Below, in pieces: positions 1-8,650 of a stretch of DNA of 64,000 nt (positions within the stretch are counted from its first letter, which is position 1; each line of letters starts with the position of its first letter). Made by a program: the position numbers and the translations under genes. Under the pieces are notes generated by a model. The model searched no databases, had not been told where the DNA came from, and worked only from the letters and a program-made list of their open reading frames with translations. Source of the stretch: Thermanaerosceptrum fracticalcis (GTDB lineage Bacteria > Bacillota > Peptococcia > DRI-13); NCBI RefSeq assembly GCF_000746025.2, contig NZ_CP045798.1, forward strand, positions 372,001 to 436,000. Reading direction: 5' to 3'.

Positions 1-1322
1 AGCGTGGCTCCTGGCTTTTGCCTACATCTGCGGCCTTGCTAATCATTCAAGTTCTGCAAATCAAAATGCTAAGTTTTCAACGGAAGCTCCATTTTTACAA
101 CAACTGCTTTCCGGGCAAATCATCTCTCAAAGTGCCTTCAGCCGGTTTCTCTCCAAGCCCTTTCAGTGGCTCCGGTTCTCTTTGGGCAGATTTGCCAGGT
201 TACAAGAAAACACGGATAGCAGGCTGACCGACGGCGATATCATTGCCTTAGACGATACTAAAATTGAGCATCCTCACGGTAAAAAAATCCCCTTTCTCTG
301 TTGGCTCTTTGACAGTTCGGATAAGTGCCATGTATGGTGCATTAATCTTGTGTCGACCCTGGCTGTCTTAAAGAATGGGCTCGAATATCCTATGCTGTGG
401 CGCTTCTGGGTTAAAAATGGCCAGGAGAATGAAAAACAAACCAAGCTTGATCTTGCTAAACAGATGCTCGCAGAGGTGCGTCAGTTGAACAAGGCCAGAC
501 TCTGGGTAGCCATGGATCGCTGGTTTTTGTGTAAAAAGTTCCTGAACTGGCTGATGGGTCAAAATTTTGACTGGGTTACCAAAGCCAAACGTAACACGGC
601 GCTATTCAGGAAAATCTACGACCCGGTACTAGGAAAGGAACGCTACATTAAACTTAATCCGAAGCAACTGCTGCGAGAAGTTTATTCCCAGCTTCGGGTC
701 CTTGGCAAAGAATCGGTTCTCAGTATTCCGGACATTTACATCAAAATGCCCTATGAGACCTTAACACGCAAGGGAAAACCCATTACTAGACAACGTTTTT
801 TACCCATAGCTGCCATTGCAGCCACTTATGAGAAGCAGGCTGTCGAGGGCAGCATAGTTCTTCCGGAGGAAGAATGCCCGGCAACCTTCAAGGATGCGTA
901 TCTCCTGATAAGCAATCGCGTAGATACGCCGGAAGAAGCTGCAACTGCCTATGCTAAACGATGGAGAATAGAAGTTTTTTACCGCACCGCTAAACAGAAT
1001 CTTGGTTTAACATCTTGCTATGCTCAGTCTGAAACAGCTCATTTCGCACATGTGGAGCTCTTGTTTACAGCGAAGACCCTTCTTTGTTATGCCTCTTGGG
1101 AGTGCAATAAAGAAGGCGCCGAACAAGCCCCCTCCCTCTGCGAAGTGATAAGGTACTTCTTCAACGCCGGTTGTCGGATCCGCTGTTGCGAGCAGTTGAT
1201 CCAAGTCTATTTTGACACGGCAACCCAGCGTTTTTCAAGGCTTATTGATAAATTCTGGCCACATTCTTTGGAACTTAGGTTATGGAATTGGAAAAATTAT
1301 CCTGAAACTGCATAACTACTGT
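1..1322 (+). mobile_element. IS4-superfamily insertion sequence, 3' part (copy 1)
   Basis: Positions 1-1322 align without any indel to 45845-47166, so this is the right-hand 1.3 kb of the same insertion sequence, cut by the window edge. The right end is set by loss of identity after 1322 and by the terminal inverted repeat at 1306-1322, which matches the left end of copy 2 at 16 of 17 bases. About two dozen substitutions separate the copies, most of them between 328 and 510. Its left end and target duplication lie outside the window. Confidence 0.9.
2..1315 (+). CDS. IS4-superfamily DDE transposase (5' truncated by window edge)
   Basis: The frame opens at base 2 and matches residues 63-499 of the transposase in copy 2, so the first 62 codons lie upstream of the window. 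The DDE set is visible: ALDDTKIEH carries the first Asp, WVAMDRWF the second, and YAKRWRIEVFYRTAK carries the Y-2-R-3-E-6-K signature of IS4-like transposases with the catalytic Glu. No stop or frameshift is present, so the copy may be functional if its left end is intact. An internal ATG at 182 is not the true start. Confidence 0.92.
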   Translation, partial: AWLLAFAYICGLANHSSSANQNAKFSTEAPFLQQLLSGQIISQSAFSRFLSKPFQWLRFSLGRFARLQENTDSRLTDGDIIALDDTKIEHPHGKKIPFLCWLFDSSDKCHVWCINLVSTLAVLKNGLEYPMLWRFWVKNGQENEKQTKLDLAKQMLAEVRQLNKARLWVAMDRWFLCKKFLNWLMGQNFDWVTKAKRNTALFRKIYDPVLGKERYIKLNPKQLLREVYSQLRVLGKESVLSIPDIYIKMPYETLTRKGKPITRQRFLPIAAIAATYEKQAVEGSIVLPEEECPATFKDAYLLISNRVDTPEEAATAYAKRWRIEVFYRTAKQNLGLTSCYAQSETAHFAHVELLFTAKTLLCYASWECNKEGAEQAPSLCEVIRYFFNAGCRIRCCEQLIQVYFDTATQRFSRLIDKFWPHSLELRLWNWKNYPETA

Positions 1323-1425
1323 CACTTTATATGGTCATGTTTCATAAAATAGATACCAGGTAAGAGGATCTTACCAGAACCTCCTGAGTAGAGTAAACCA
1401 GTCGTTATCAAATGCCCCATTTCCT

Positions 1426-1458
1426 ATAGCCCCCTTCTGAAGGGGGCTATAAATTTTG
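1426..1458 (+). terminator. hairpin between IS and flavoprotein gene
   Basis: A 12-bp stem (1426-1437 with 1441-1452) has a 3-nt loop and is followed by AAATTTT. It probably ends transcription coming from the left. The rest of the 1323-1517 gap shows only a short GGTAAGA/TCTTACC inverted repeat near 1360. Confidence 0.55.
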
Positions 1459-1517
1459 CACATACTGCAAGGCATCGAATGACTATGGTAAAATTAGTAA
1501 TATGAGGAGGGGTTAAG

Positions 1518-2603
1518 GTGAGTATTCTTTTCGAGCATGTCAACATTGTTTCCATGGTGGTAAAAAACCGCTTTGTACGTTCAGCAACCCAGGACTTTCT
1601 TGGGAATGCCGACGGTACTATCTCGGAGCAGGAAATAGATCTGTACAGGACATTGGCCGCCAACGAGGTGGGATTAATTATTACAGCTCATTCATATGTG
1701 CAGCATCCATTCGGCAAAGCTAGTGTGAACCAGAATGCTATTTATAGCGATAAGTTTATTGACGGTTATAAAAAGGTGGTTCAGGCGGTACACAGTTTTG
1801 GCAGCAAACTGGTGATACAGGTTTCCCATGCAGGGAGACAGGCTCTGCCAGATGGGGGATTTACTCCCCTTGCTCCCTCTGCTGTACCTGAGAAGTCAAC
1901 AGGTATTATGCCCAGAGAAATGACGGAAGAAGAAATCTGGCAGGTCATTGAAGATTTTGTGGCCGCCATGGTACGGGCCCGAGATACGGGTTGTGACGGG
2001 GTTCAGCTGCATATTGCCCATGGCTATTTATTGGCCCAGTTTATTTCACCATATACGAACCGCCGTAAAGATATGTGGGGAGGGAGTATCGAAAATAGGA
2101 CCCGGATTTTAGAGGAAATCATGAAACGGGCCCGTTTCCAACTGGGTAGCGATTATCCTATTCTGGTCAAACTTAATTCCACCGATGGTTTTTCAGGCTC
2201 CGAATATCTCAATATAGATGATGTCCTTTATACAGCCAAGCTCTTGGAAAAATTAGGTGCTGCTGCCATTGAAGTAAGCGGCGGGATGCGGGATACCCGT
2301 AACGTTATGTCCCAACTCAATATTGTCAGGCCCGAACAGGAAGCATACTTTTTAGAAGCGGCCAAAGCTGTGAAGGAAAACGTTAATATTCCCGTTATCC
2401 TGGTAGGGGGCTTGCGCTCCCTGCCAGTGATGGAAGCCGTGGTCAGGGACCATTATATTGATATGGTAGCTCTCTCACGGCCTTTGATCAAAGAACCTGA
2501 CCTGGTGACCCGCTTTCTAAAAGGACAGGAAAGAGCAGCCTGTGTTTCCTGCAACGCCTGTTTCAATCCCAAGGGTCTTAAGTGCTATTACAAGAATAGT
2601 TGA
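1518..2603 (+). CDS. NADH:flavin oxidoreductase / old yellow enzyme family
   Basis: The 361-aa product is a single-domain FMN TIM-barrel of the old yellow enzyme family. Visible motifs include KNRFVRSAT near the N-terminus, the substrate-pocket HIAHGYLLAQF and PYTNRR with WGGSIENR after it, and the phosphate-binding VGGLRS near the C-terminus. The late Cys residues (CVSCNACFNP) resemble the Fe-S cysteines of the 2,4-dienoyl-CoA reductase branch, but the NAD-binding domains of that branch are missing. It starts at GTG 1518 behind GAGGAGGGG. It stands alone and ends in a bidirectional terminator. The substrate is unknown; family members reduce activated C=C bonds. Confidence 0.88.
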   Translation: MSILFEHVNIVSMVVKNRFVRSATQDFLGNADGTISEQEIDLYRTLAANEVGLIITAHSYVQHPFGKASVNQNAIYSDKFIDGYKKVVQAVHSFGSKLVIQVSHAGRQALPDGGFTPLAPSAVPEKSTGIMPREMTEEEIWQVIEDFVAAMVRARDTGCDGVQLHIAHGYLLAQFISPYTNRRKDMWGGSIENRTRILEEIMKRARFQLGSDYPILVKLNSTDGFSGSEYLNIDDVLYTAKLLEKLGAAAIEVSGGMRDTRNVMSQLNIVRPEQEAYFLEAAKAVKENVNIPVILVGGLRSLPVMEAVVRDHYIDMVALSRPLIKEPDLVTRFLKGQERAACVSCNACFNPKGLKCYYKNS

Positions 2604-2610
2604 AAAAAAG

Positions 2611-2640
2611 AAAAGCCCTCGTAAGAGGGCCTTATTTTTA
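2611..2640. terminator. bidirectional terminator
   Basis: GCCCTC/GAGGGC stem with a 4-nt loop, flanked by an A-run on the left and a T-run on the right. It serves the convergent flavoprotein gene (+) and the DUF4931 gene (-). Confidence 0.75.
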
Positions 2641-2650
2641 TACAAATTTC

Positions 2651-3469
2651 CTAAACAGGGGTGTTAGGGGACGGAGTCCCTTCAGTAAAATATCTTTCCC
2701 GTACATCCCGGGCCATTTCTGCAATACGATTAGACACCTGGGGAATGGAAAAACCCAAATAAATAGGCGAGGTGACAAAGCGGGGCATGATCTTGGCGAT
2801 GATCTTTTCCTCCAGTTTGTAAAAGAAGAGGTTGTAACTGTTGCAGTGATAGTCAAAGTAGTTCAAAACATAGTGAACGGCGGTCTGGATATAATCCGCC
2901 ATCTGATCAATCTGGTTTATATCACTGAGAACCACGTTAAATTCAAAAAAACCAACACGTGGTTTGGTAGAAAGGTTGAATTCCACCCCCGGGGCTTGGG
3001 TGATGACAACACCTTCAAAATCTTCTTCCCTGATATTTTCGCGGTAATCAACTTTTTTTAGGCCTACAATTTGCATATGGGGATGGAAGATGGTTCCCCC
3101 CGAAAAGGGCCCATGATTTTTGAAGAAAATAACGGAACTAAATTCACCGCTGTTTTCTATTTCCAGCCATTTTTCCACACCGAAACGAATTACGTGGTGC
3201 AGGTGTTCTTTAGAGTATATGGAAAGTTCTTCATCACAATTGTAAGTTTCTATTAACACCAGTTGAAGGGTATCTTCCAAAACCGGATATTTATTCTTGA
3301 GAAGGACGAGGGGACCTTCGGATGCCAGGATATCGACCAAACTTTCACGGTTGCAGAAAGGACAGCTTGTGTCATTTTTTTGTGCTGGATTGGGCTTTTG
3401 CCGGGCGATGGTCCTGGGTTTCTGAGCGCCCAGGTGGGAATTAAAGTGTAAATGAGTACTGGAAGACAT
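2651..3469 (-). CDS. DUF4931 / galactose-1-phosphate uridylyltransferase-like protein
   Basis: The 272-aa protein has the HIT/GalT-type nucleotide-binding signature FHPHMQIVGL (His-Pro-His-x-Gln) around residue 150, and an early CPFC pair that could bind zinc as in GalT proteins. The length fits the DUF4931 family of Firmicutes better than full GalT enzymes, so a sugar-nucleotide or nucleotidyl-transfer role is inference. The ATG at 3469 is preferred because AAGGTGAG lies just upstream; an earlier in-frame GTG at 3478 overlaps that site. Monocistronic. Confidence 0.75.
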   Translation of the reverse strand: MSSSTHLHFNSHLGAQKPRTIARQKPNPAQKNDTSCPFCNRESLVDILASEGPLVLLKNKYPVLEDTLQLVLIETYNCDEELSIYSKEHLHHVIRFGVEKWLEIENSGEFSSVIFFKNHGPFSGGTIFHPHMQIVGLKKVDYRENIREEDFEGVVITQAPGVEFNLSTKPRVGFFEFNVVLSDINQIDQMADYIQTAVHYVLNYFDYHCNSYNLFFYKLEEKIIAKIMPRFVTSPIYLGFSIPQVSNRIAEMARDVRERYFTEGTPSPNTPV

Positions 3470-3826
3470 TAATCTCACCTTAATTCACTTATGTTCTCAT
3501 AGTTATCATAACTATATTTTACAAGAAAAGCTATAGCTTTAGGATCAGTTATAATTAAAATGCGAGATATACTTACGAAGGAATTTTGTATACTACACTG
3601 AATTAAACCAGGAATTTTGTATACGACAGTTATAAAGTAATATATTGTATTCAAAAAAATCATATAAGAAAGAATCCTCATAATATAAATAATAATACAT
3701 AATACATACGTAAAAATAATTGACTTGCTAGTAAACTGTAATCTATAATGTGAAACAACAAAGCTAATACAGGCTGGATTAATTCCAACTGTATTATAAC
3801 AATTGAAATAATTAAAAATACAAAGC
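3470..3826. other. AT-rich intergenic region with 15-bp direct repeat
   Basis: This very AT-rich stretch separates the DUF4931 gene from the nif leader. AGGAATTTTGTATAC occurs twice, at 3579-3593 and 3610-3624, exactly 31 bp apart (about three helical turns). It could be an operator pair for the minus-strand gene. A 117-codon minus-strand frame here has atypical composition and is not called. Confidence 0.5.
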
Positions 3827-3894
3827 AAAGGCGCTTTTATTTTCGGGAACTCTGGCTCTTAAAAGTCAGCAGACCAGAAGATAAAAGCGCCTTT
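3827..3894 (+). ncRNA. nif leader hairpin element 1
   Basis: A perfect 14-bp outer stem pairs 3827-3840 (AAAGGCGCTTTTAT) with 3881-3894. Inside is a second possible stem, TCTGG (3851-3855) with CCAGA (3874-3878). There is no strong T-run. Together with the next element it forms a tandem pair upstream of nifH. Confidence 0.6.
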
Positions 3895-3953
3895 CACTTA
3901 ACTATAAAATTACATTCAATACAGATAACAGAGTAGTTGCTGTATTTGAGGGC

Positions 3954-4022
3954 AAAGACGCTTTAACAAGAGGAAAAGAACTGGAAACGGTGATTTTCCT
4001 GCCAGTTAAAGCGTCTTTTTCT
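3954..4022 (+). ncRNA. nif leader hairpin element 2, terminator-like
   Basis: A perfect 14-bp stem pairs 3954-3967 (AAAGACGCTTTAAC) with 4005-4018 and runs into a T-rich tail, so it can act as an intrinsic terminator about 40 nt before nifH. The base differences from element 1 are matched on both arms. An inner AGGAAAA/TTTTCCT stem (3971-3977 with 3993-3999) or an alternative AACTGG/CCAGTT stem (3979-3984 with 4002-4007) is possible; the latter would compete with the outer stem, a feature expected of an attenuator. Confidence 0.6.
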
Positions 4023-4050
4023 ATATCTATTATTTTATTTAAAAGGATAG

Positions 4051-4890
<840 letters not shown>

Positions 4891-4904
4891 GGAGGGGTGA
4901 ACTA

Positions 4905-5231
4905 ATGATAATGATCAGGGCTATTGTTAGACCGGAAAAAACTAATACCATTCTGGCTGAGCTAAACAGTGCCGGGTTTCCTGCCGTTACAAAAATAGAT
5001 GTGGTAGGACGGGGTAAGCAAAAAGGAGTAAGAATTGGCGACGTGATTTATGATGAGATACCTAAAGAAATGCTGATGATGGTAGTAGGGGATGAAGACA
5101 AGGAAGATGTAATAAATATTATTCTTAAATACGCTAAAACCGGGGAAAAAGGCAATTACGGTGACGGAAAAATCTTCGTAAGTCCCGTGGAAGAAGTGTA
5201 CACCATCAGCAGCGGCAAAAAGGGTCTCTAA
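4905..5231 (+). CDS. nifI1: nitrogenase PII-like regulator NifI1
   Basis: A 108-aa GlnB/PII-family protein. NifI1 and NifI2 of archaea and clostridia form a complex that inhibits NifDK in response to ammonium through 2-oxoglutarate and ATP binding. The order nifH-nifI1-nifI2-nifD is the hallmark arrangement. The start MIMIRAIVRPEK and the closing DGKIFVSPVEEVYTI block are PII-like. GGAGGGGTG precedes the ATG, 14 nt after nifH. Confidence 0.93.
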   Translation: MIMIRAIVRPEKTNTILAELNSAGFPAVTKIDVVGRGKQKGVRIGDVIYDEIPKEMLMMVVGDEDKEDVINIILKYAKTGEKGNYGDGKIFVSPVEEVYTISSGKKGL

Positions 5232-5242
5232 GGGGGGCCGCT

Positions 5243-5623
5243 ATGAAAGAAGTTATGGCTATCATCCGTATGAACAAGGTAAATGTTACAAAAAAAGCTC
5301 TGTCCGAAGCAGGGATAAGTTCTATGACCGCAAGGAAGGTATTGGGGCGGGGCAAAATGGTTAATGTTCACTCCATCATTGATGAACTGGCTGCACCGGA
5401 AGAGGTGGCAGGTAAAATTGCCGAAGGTTTAGCCCAGGGTAGCAGGCTGATACCCAAGAGAATGCTTAATATTATCGTACCTGATGACCAGGTACAGAAA
5501 GTAATTGAGACTATTATTAAAGTCAATCAGGAAGGCCACAGCGGCGACGGCAAAATCTTTGTTTTGCCCATCCTGGATGTAGTAAGGGTCAGGACGTGTG
5601 AACGTGGTATAGATGCAATCTAA
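5243..5623 (+). CDS. nifI2: nitrogenase PII-like regulator NifI2
   Basis: A 126-aa PII-family protein, longer than NifI1 as usual for the second subunit. It starts MKEVMAIIRMNKVN and ends with the typical GDGKIFVLPILDVVRVR block. The extended middle (about residues 35-75) corresponds to the T-loop region that contacts NifDK. It acts with NifI1 in the post-translational ammonium switch-off of nitrogenase. It lies 11 nt behind nifI1 with AGGGGGG upstream. Confidence 0.93.
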   Translation: MKEVMAIIRMNKVNVTKKALSEAGISSMTARKVLGRGKMVNVHSIIDELAAPEEVAGKIAEGLAQGSRLIPKRMLNIIVPDDQVQKVIETIIKVNQEGHSGDGKIFVLPILDVVRVRTCERGIDAI

Positions 5624-5641
5624 GCATTGGAGGGTTTAAAC

Positions 5642-7252
5642 ATGGCAATAAACGAAAAAATGCTGGATAAAATACTGGATCAGTATCCGGCTAAGGTAAA
5701 AAGAAATCGCAAAAAGCACATAATCATCAAGGACGCGGACCTGGCCCGCCAGGAGATTGAAGCCAACACTAGGACCATTCCCGGCATAATTACCAACCGC
5801 CACTGTGCCTTTGCCGGGTGTAAAGGGGTGGTGCTGGGTCCTTTAAAGGATATGGTCCATATTGTGCATGGTCCCATAGGGTGTGCCTACTATACCTGGG
5901 GTACCCGTCGCAACAAAGCCAAGAGTGAAGAAGGAAAAAAGAATTACCTCAATTATTGCGTTTCCACGGATATGCAGGAAAGTGATATCGTTTTTGGCGG
6001 GGAAAAAAAATTAGCCAATGTTATTGATGAAGTGGTGGAAATCTTTAAACCCAATGCCATCACTGTTTCTGCCACTTGCCCTGTGGGGCTGATCGGGGAC
6101 GATTTGGCTGCAGTGGCCAAAGCAGCTGAAAAAAGACACGGCATCCAAGTACTGGCTTTCAATTGTGAAGGCTATAAAGGAGTCAGTCAATCTGCCGGTC
6201 ACCATATTGCCAACAACGGCCTCATGGAGAAAGTTATCGGACAGGGGGAAATGGAGAAGGCCCCTGCCAGGTATTCCATCAATCTCCTGGGAGAATACAA
6301 CATTGGCGGAGACGGCTGGGAGATTCAAAGGGTCCTGGAGGAGATAGGTTATCATGTGATTTCCGTGATGACAGGGGATGGTTCTTACGAAGAATTAAAA
6401 AACGCCCATGTGGCGGAGTTGAACCTGGTCCAATGTCATCGTTCTATCAACTATATAGCGGAAATGCTGGAGACAAAATACGGTACGCCCTGGCTAAAAG
6501 TTAACTTTATTGGGATTCAGAACACTATTGATTCTTTGAAAAATATGGCCCTCTATTTTGACGACCCTGATTTGCTGCAGAAGACGGAAGAGGTTATTGC
6601 CAGGGAACTGGCCCGGATTCAACCGGTGATGGACCAGTACAGAAAAATTTGCCAGGGGAAAACAGCTTTCTGCTTTGTAGGGGGGTCCCGGGGACATCAT
6701 TACCAGGGGTTGTTTGCGGAATTAGGCATTGAGACGGTGCTCGCCGGTTATGAGTTTGCCCACCGTGATGATTATGAGGGTAGACAGGTTATCCCCTTTA
6801 TAAAGCCTGATGCGGACTCCAAAAACATACCTGACCTTCAGGTGGTCCCTGATGAAAAGCATTTCAGGCTGAAAATATCCCCGGCCAAGATGGAAGAACT
6901 GAAGGCGAGAATTCCCCTGAGCCATTATTCAGGTATGATTACAGAAATGAAAGATGGCAGCATTATTGTGGACGATCTAAATCATTATGAAACGGAAGAA
7001 TTTATCAAGCTGTTAAAACCTGATATTTTTGCCTCCGGTATTAAAGATAAATATGTGGTACAGAAAATGGGCATTCCGGCCAAACAGCTTCATTCCTATG
7101 ATTACAGCGGTCCCTACGCAGGTTTTAACGGCGCCGTGAAATTTGCCGAAGATGTGAGCATGGCTTTTGTCTCCCCCACCTGGAATTTCATAGCGCCGCC
7201 ATGGAAACATGAACCATTACTGGAAGGAACAATCGGAGAAGGAGTGTCGTAA
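5642..7252 (+). CDS. nifD: nitrogenase molybdenum-iron protein alpha chain NifD
   Basis: NifD (536 aa) is the catalytic alpha subunit that holds FeMo-co. P-cluster cysteines are Cys55 (RHCAF), Cys81 (PIGCAYYTW) and Cys146 (SATCPVGL). The FeMo-co ligands are Cys265 (NLVQCHRSINY) and His484 (KQLHSYDYSGPYAGF). It carries the roughly 50-residue clostridial insertion (about 370-430, including DADSKNIPD), and no anfG/vnfG delta-subunit gene follows, so it is the Mo enzyme of the clostridial type. An upstream TTG at 5627 is in frame, but GGAGG lies directly after it and points to the ATG at 5642. Confidence 0.97.
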   Translation: MAINEKMLDKILDQYPAKVKRNRKKHIIIKDADLARQEIEANTRTIPGIITNRHCAFAGCKGVVLGPLKDMVHIVHGPIGCAYYTWGTRRNKAKSEEGKKNYLNYCVSTDMQESDIVFGGEKKLANVIDEVVEIFKPNAITVSATCPVGLIGDDLAAVAKAAEKRHGIQVLAFNCEGYKGVSQSAGHHIANNGLMEKVIGQGEMEKAPARYSINLLGEYNIGGDGWEIQRVLEEIGYHVISVMTGDGSYEELKNAHVAELNLVQCHRSINYIAEMLETKYGTPWLKVNFIGIQNTIDSLKNMALYFDDPDLLQKTEEVIARELARIQPVMDQYRKICQGKTAFCFVGGSRGHHYQGLFAELGIETVLAGYEFAHRDDYEGRQVIPFIKPDADSKNIPDLQVVPDEKHFRLKISPAKMEELKARIPLSHYSGMITEMKDGSIIVDDLNHYETEEFIKLLKPDIFASGIKDKYVVQKMGIPAKQLHSYDYSGPYAGFNGAVKFAEDVSMAFVSPTWNFIAPPWKHEPLLEGTIGEGVS

Positions 7253-7253
7253 T

Positions 7254-8621
7254 ATGTTGGACAGTACACCAAAAGAAATAATAGAACGCAGCAGCGGGGG
7301 CGTCATCAACCCGGCCAAGACCTGCCAGCCCATCGGCGCCATGTACGCCGCCCTGGGCATCCACAAATGCCTGCCCCACAGCCATGGTTCCCAGGGCTGT
7401 TGCTCCTACCACCGGGCGCATTTAACCAGGCATTTTCGGGACCCTATTATGGCTTCTACCAGTTCTTTTACAGAAGGTGCCTCTGTTTTTGGGGGTGGCA
7501 GCAATCTTAAAACTGCTATTAAAAATGTATTTACCATTTATAAACCCGATGTAATGGCTATTCATACCACTTGCTTATCAGAAACTATAGGCGATGATAT
7601 CCCCAGTATTATCCGTACTGCAGAAATCCCGGAAGGGAAGCTGGTCATACATGCTAATACCCCCAGTTATGTGGGTTCCCATATCACCGGTTTTTCCAAC
7701 ATGACTAAGGGAATGGTGAATTACCTGGCAGAAGCCAGCGGGGAAAAGAAAAAGGAACAGGTGAACATCATACCTGGTTTTGTTAACCCGTCTGATATGA
7801 GAGAAATAAAGAGAATGCTTAAGTTAATGGGAATAAAATTCATTATGTTTCCTGATACCTCTGGCGTAGTAGATTCTCCCATGACCGGGGAGTTTACCAT
7901 GTACCCCAGGGGAGGGACGAAAGTGGAAGACCTGGTAGATGCGGGGAATTCCAAGCTGACCATAGCTCTGGGCAGTTTTGCCTCGGCTGATGCCGCTTTC
8001 CTCCTGGAGAAAAAATGCAATGTACCTGCTAAAGTATTGAAAACACCTATCGGGATTAGGGCTACAGATGATTTACTGATGACGCTGCGCAAACAATTTG
8101 TAAAAGAAGTTCCCTATGAATTGGAAGAGGAAAGGGGACAACTGGTGGATATTATGACGGATACCCACTTTCACTTTCATGGAAAAAAAGTGGCTATTTT
8201 TGGCGACCCCGACATCGTTCTCTCTTTAACAGAATTTGTTCTGAGTTTAGGAATGCAGCCCATTCATGTATTGACAGGCACTCCTGGTACTGCCTTCGAA
8301 AAGGAAATAAGCGAAATGTTAGCACAAGCCGGAATAGAAGGAAGAGTAAAAGCAGCCGGAGATCTCTTTACCCTGCACCAGTGGATAAAGAATGAACCTG
8401 TACACTTATTAATTGGCAATACCTATGGAAAGTATATTGCCAGAGCGGAAGATATTCCCTTTGTGCGTATAGGATTCCCTATCCTGGACAGGAGTGTTCA
8501 TACCTATCTCCCTATTGTCGGCTATAAAGGGGCTATGCGCATAATTGAAATGATCAGCAGCGCCCTCCTGGACAGAACAGACCGCGATGCTGCCGATGAG
8601 GATCTGGAGTTAGTGATGTAA
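7254..8621 (+). CDS. nifK: nitrogenase molybdenum-iron protein beta chain NifK
   Basis: NifK (455 aa) is the beta subunit that shares the P-cluster with NifD. The P-cluster cysteines are visible: Cys24 (KTCQPIGAMYA), Cys49/50 (HGSQGCCSYHR) and Cys107 (HTTCLSET). The short N-terminus is usual for clostridial NifK. The ATG at 7254 lies one base after the nifD stop behind GGAGAAGGAG, indicating coupled translation; an in-frame ATG at 7209 would overlap nifD and lacks a site. Confidence 0.97.
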   Translation: MLDSTPKEIIERSSGGVINPAKTCQPIGAMYAALGIHKCLPHSHGSQGCCSYHRAHLTRHFRDPIMASTSSFTEGASVFGGGSNLKTAIKNVFTIYKPDVMAIHTTCLSETIGDDIPSIIRTAEIPEGKLVIHANTPSYVGSHITGFSNMTKGMVNYLAEASGEKKKEQVNIIPGFVNPSDMREIKRMLKLMGIKFIMFPDTSGVVDSPMTGEFTMYPRGGTKVEDLVDAGNSKLTIALGSFASADAAFLLEKKCNVPAKVLKTPIGIRATDDLLMTLRKQFVKEVPYELEEERGQLVDIMTDTHFHFHGKKVAIFGDPDIVLSLTEFVLSLGMQPIHVLTGTPGTAFEKEISEMLAQAGIEGRVKAAGDLFTLHQWIKNEPVHLLIGNTYGKYIARAEDIPFVRIGFPILDRSVHTYLPIVGYKGAMRIIEMISSALLDRTDRDAADEDLELVM

Positions 8622-8650
8622 TGTGAATACGGGAAAATGGACGTGATAAT

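Noticed and set aside
2600-3061. 153-codon plus-strand frame overlapping the DUF4931 gene
   Set aside because: Starts inside a terminator and runs antisense to the HPHxQ-containing gene.
3475-3828. 117-codon minus-strand frame upstream of nif
   Set aside because: Very AT-rich, Tyr/Ile-heavy composition unlike its neighbours, no binding site, and it covers the direct repeats and the start of hairpin 1.
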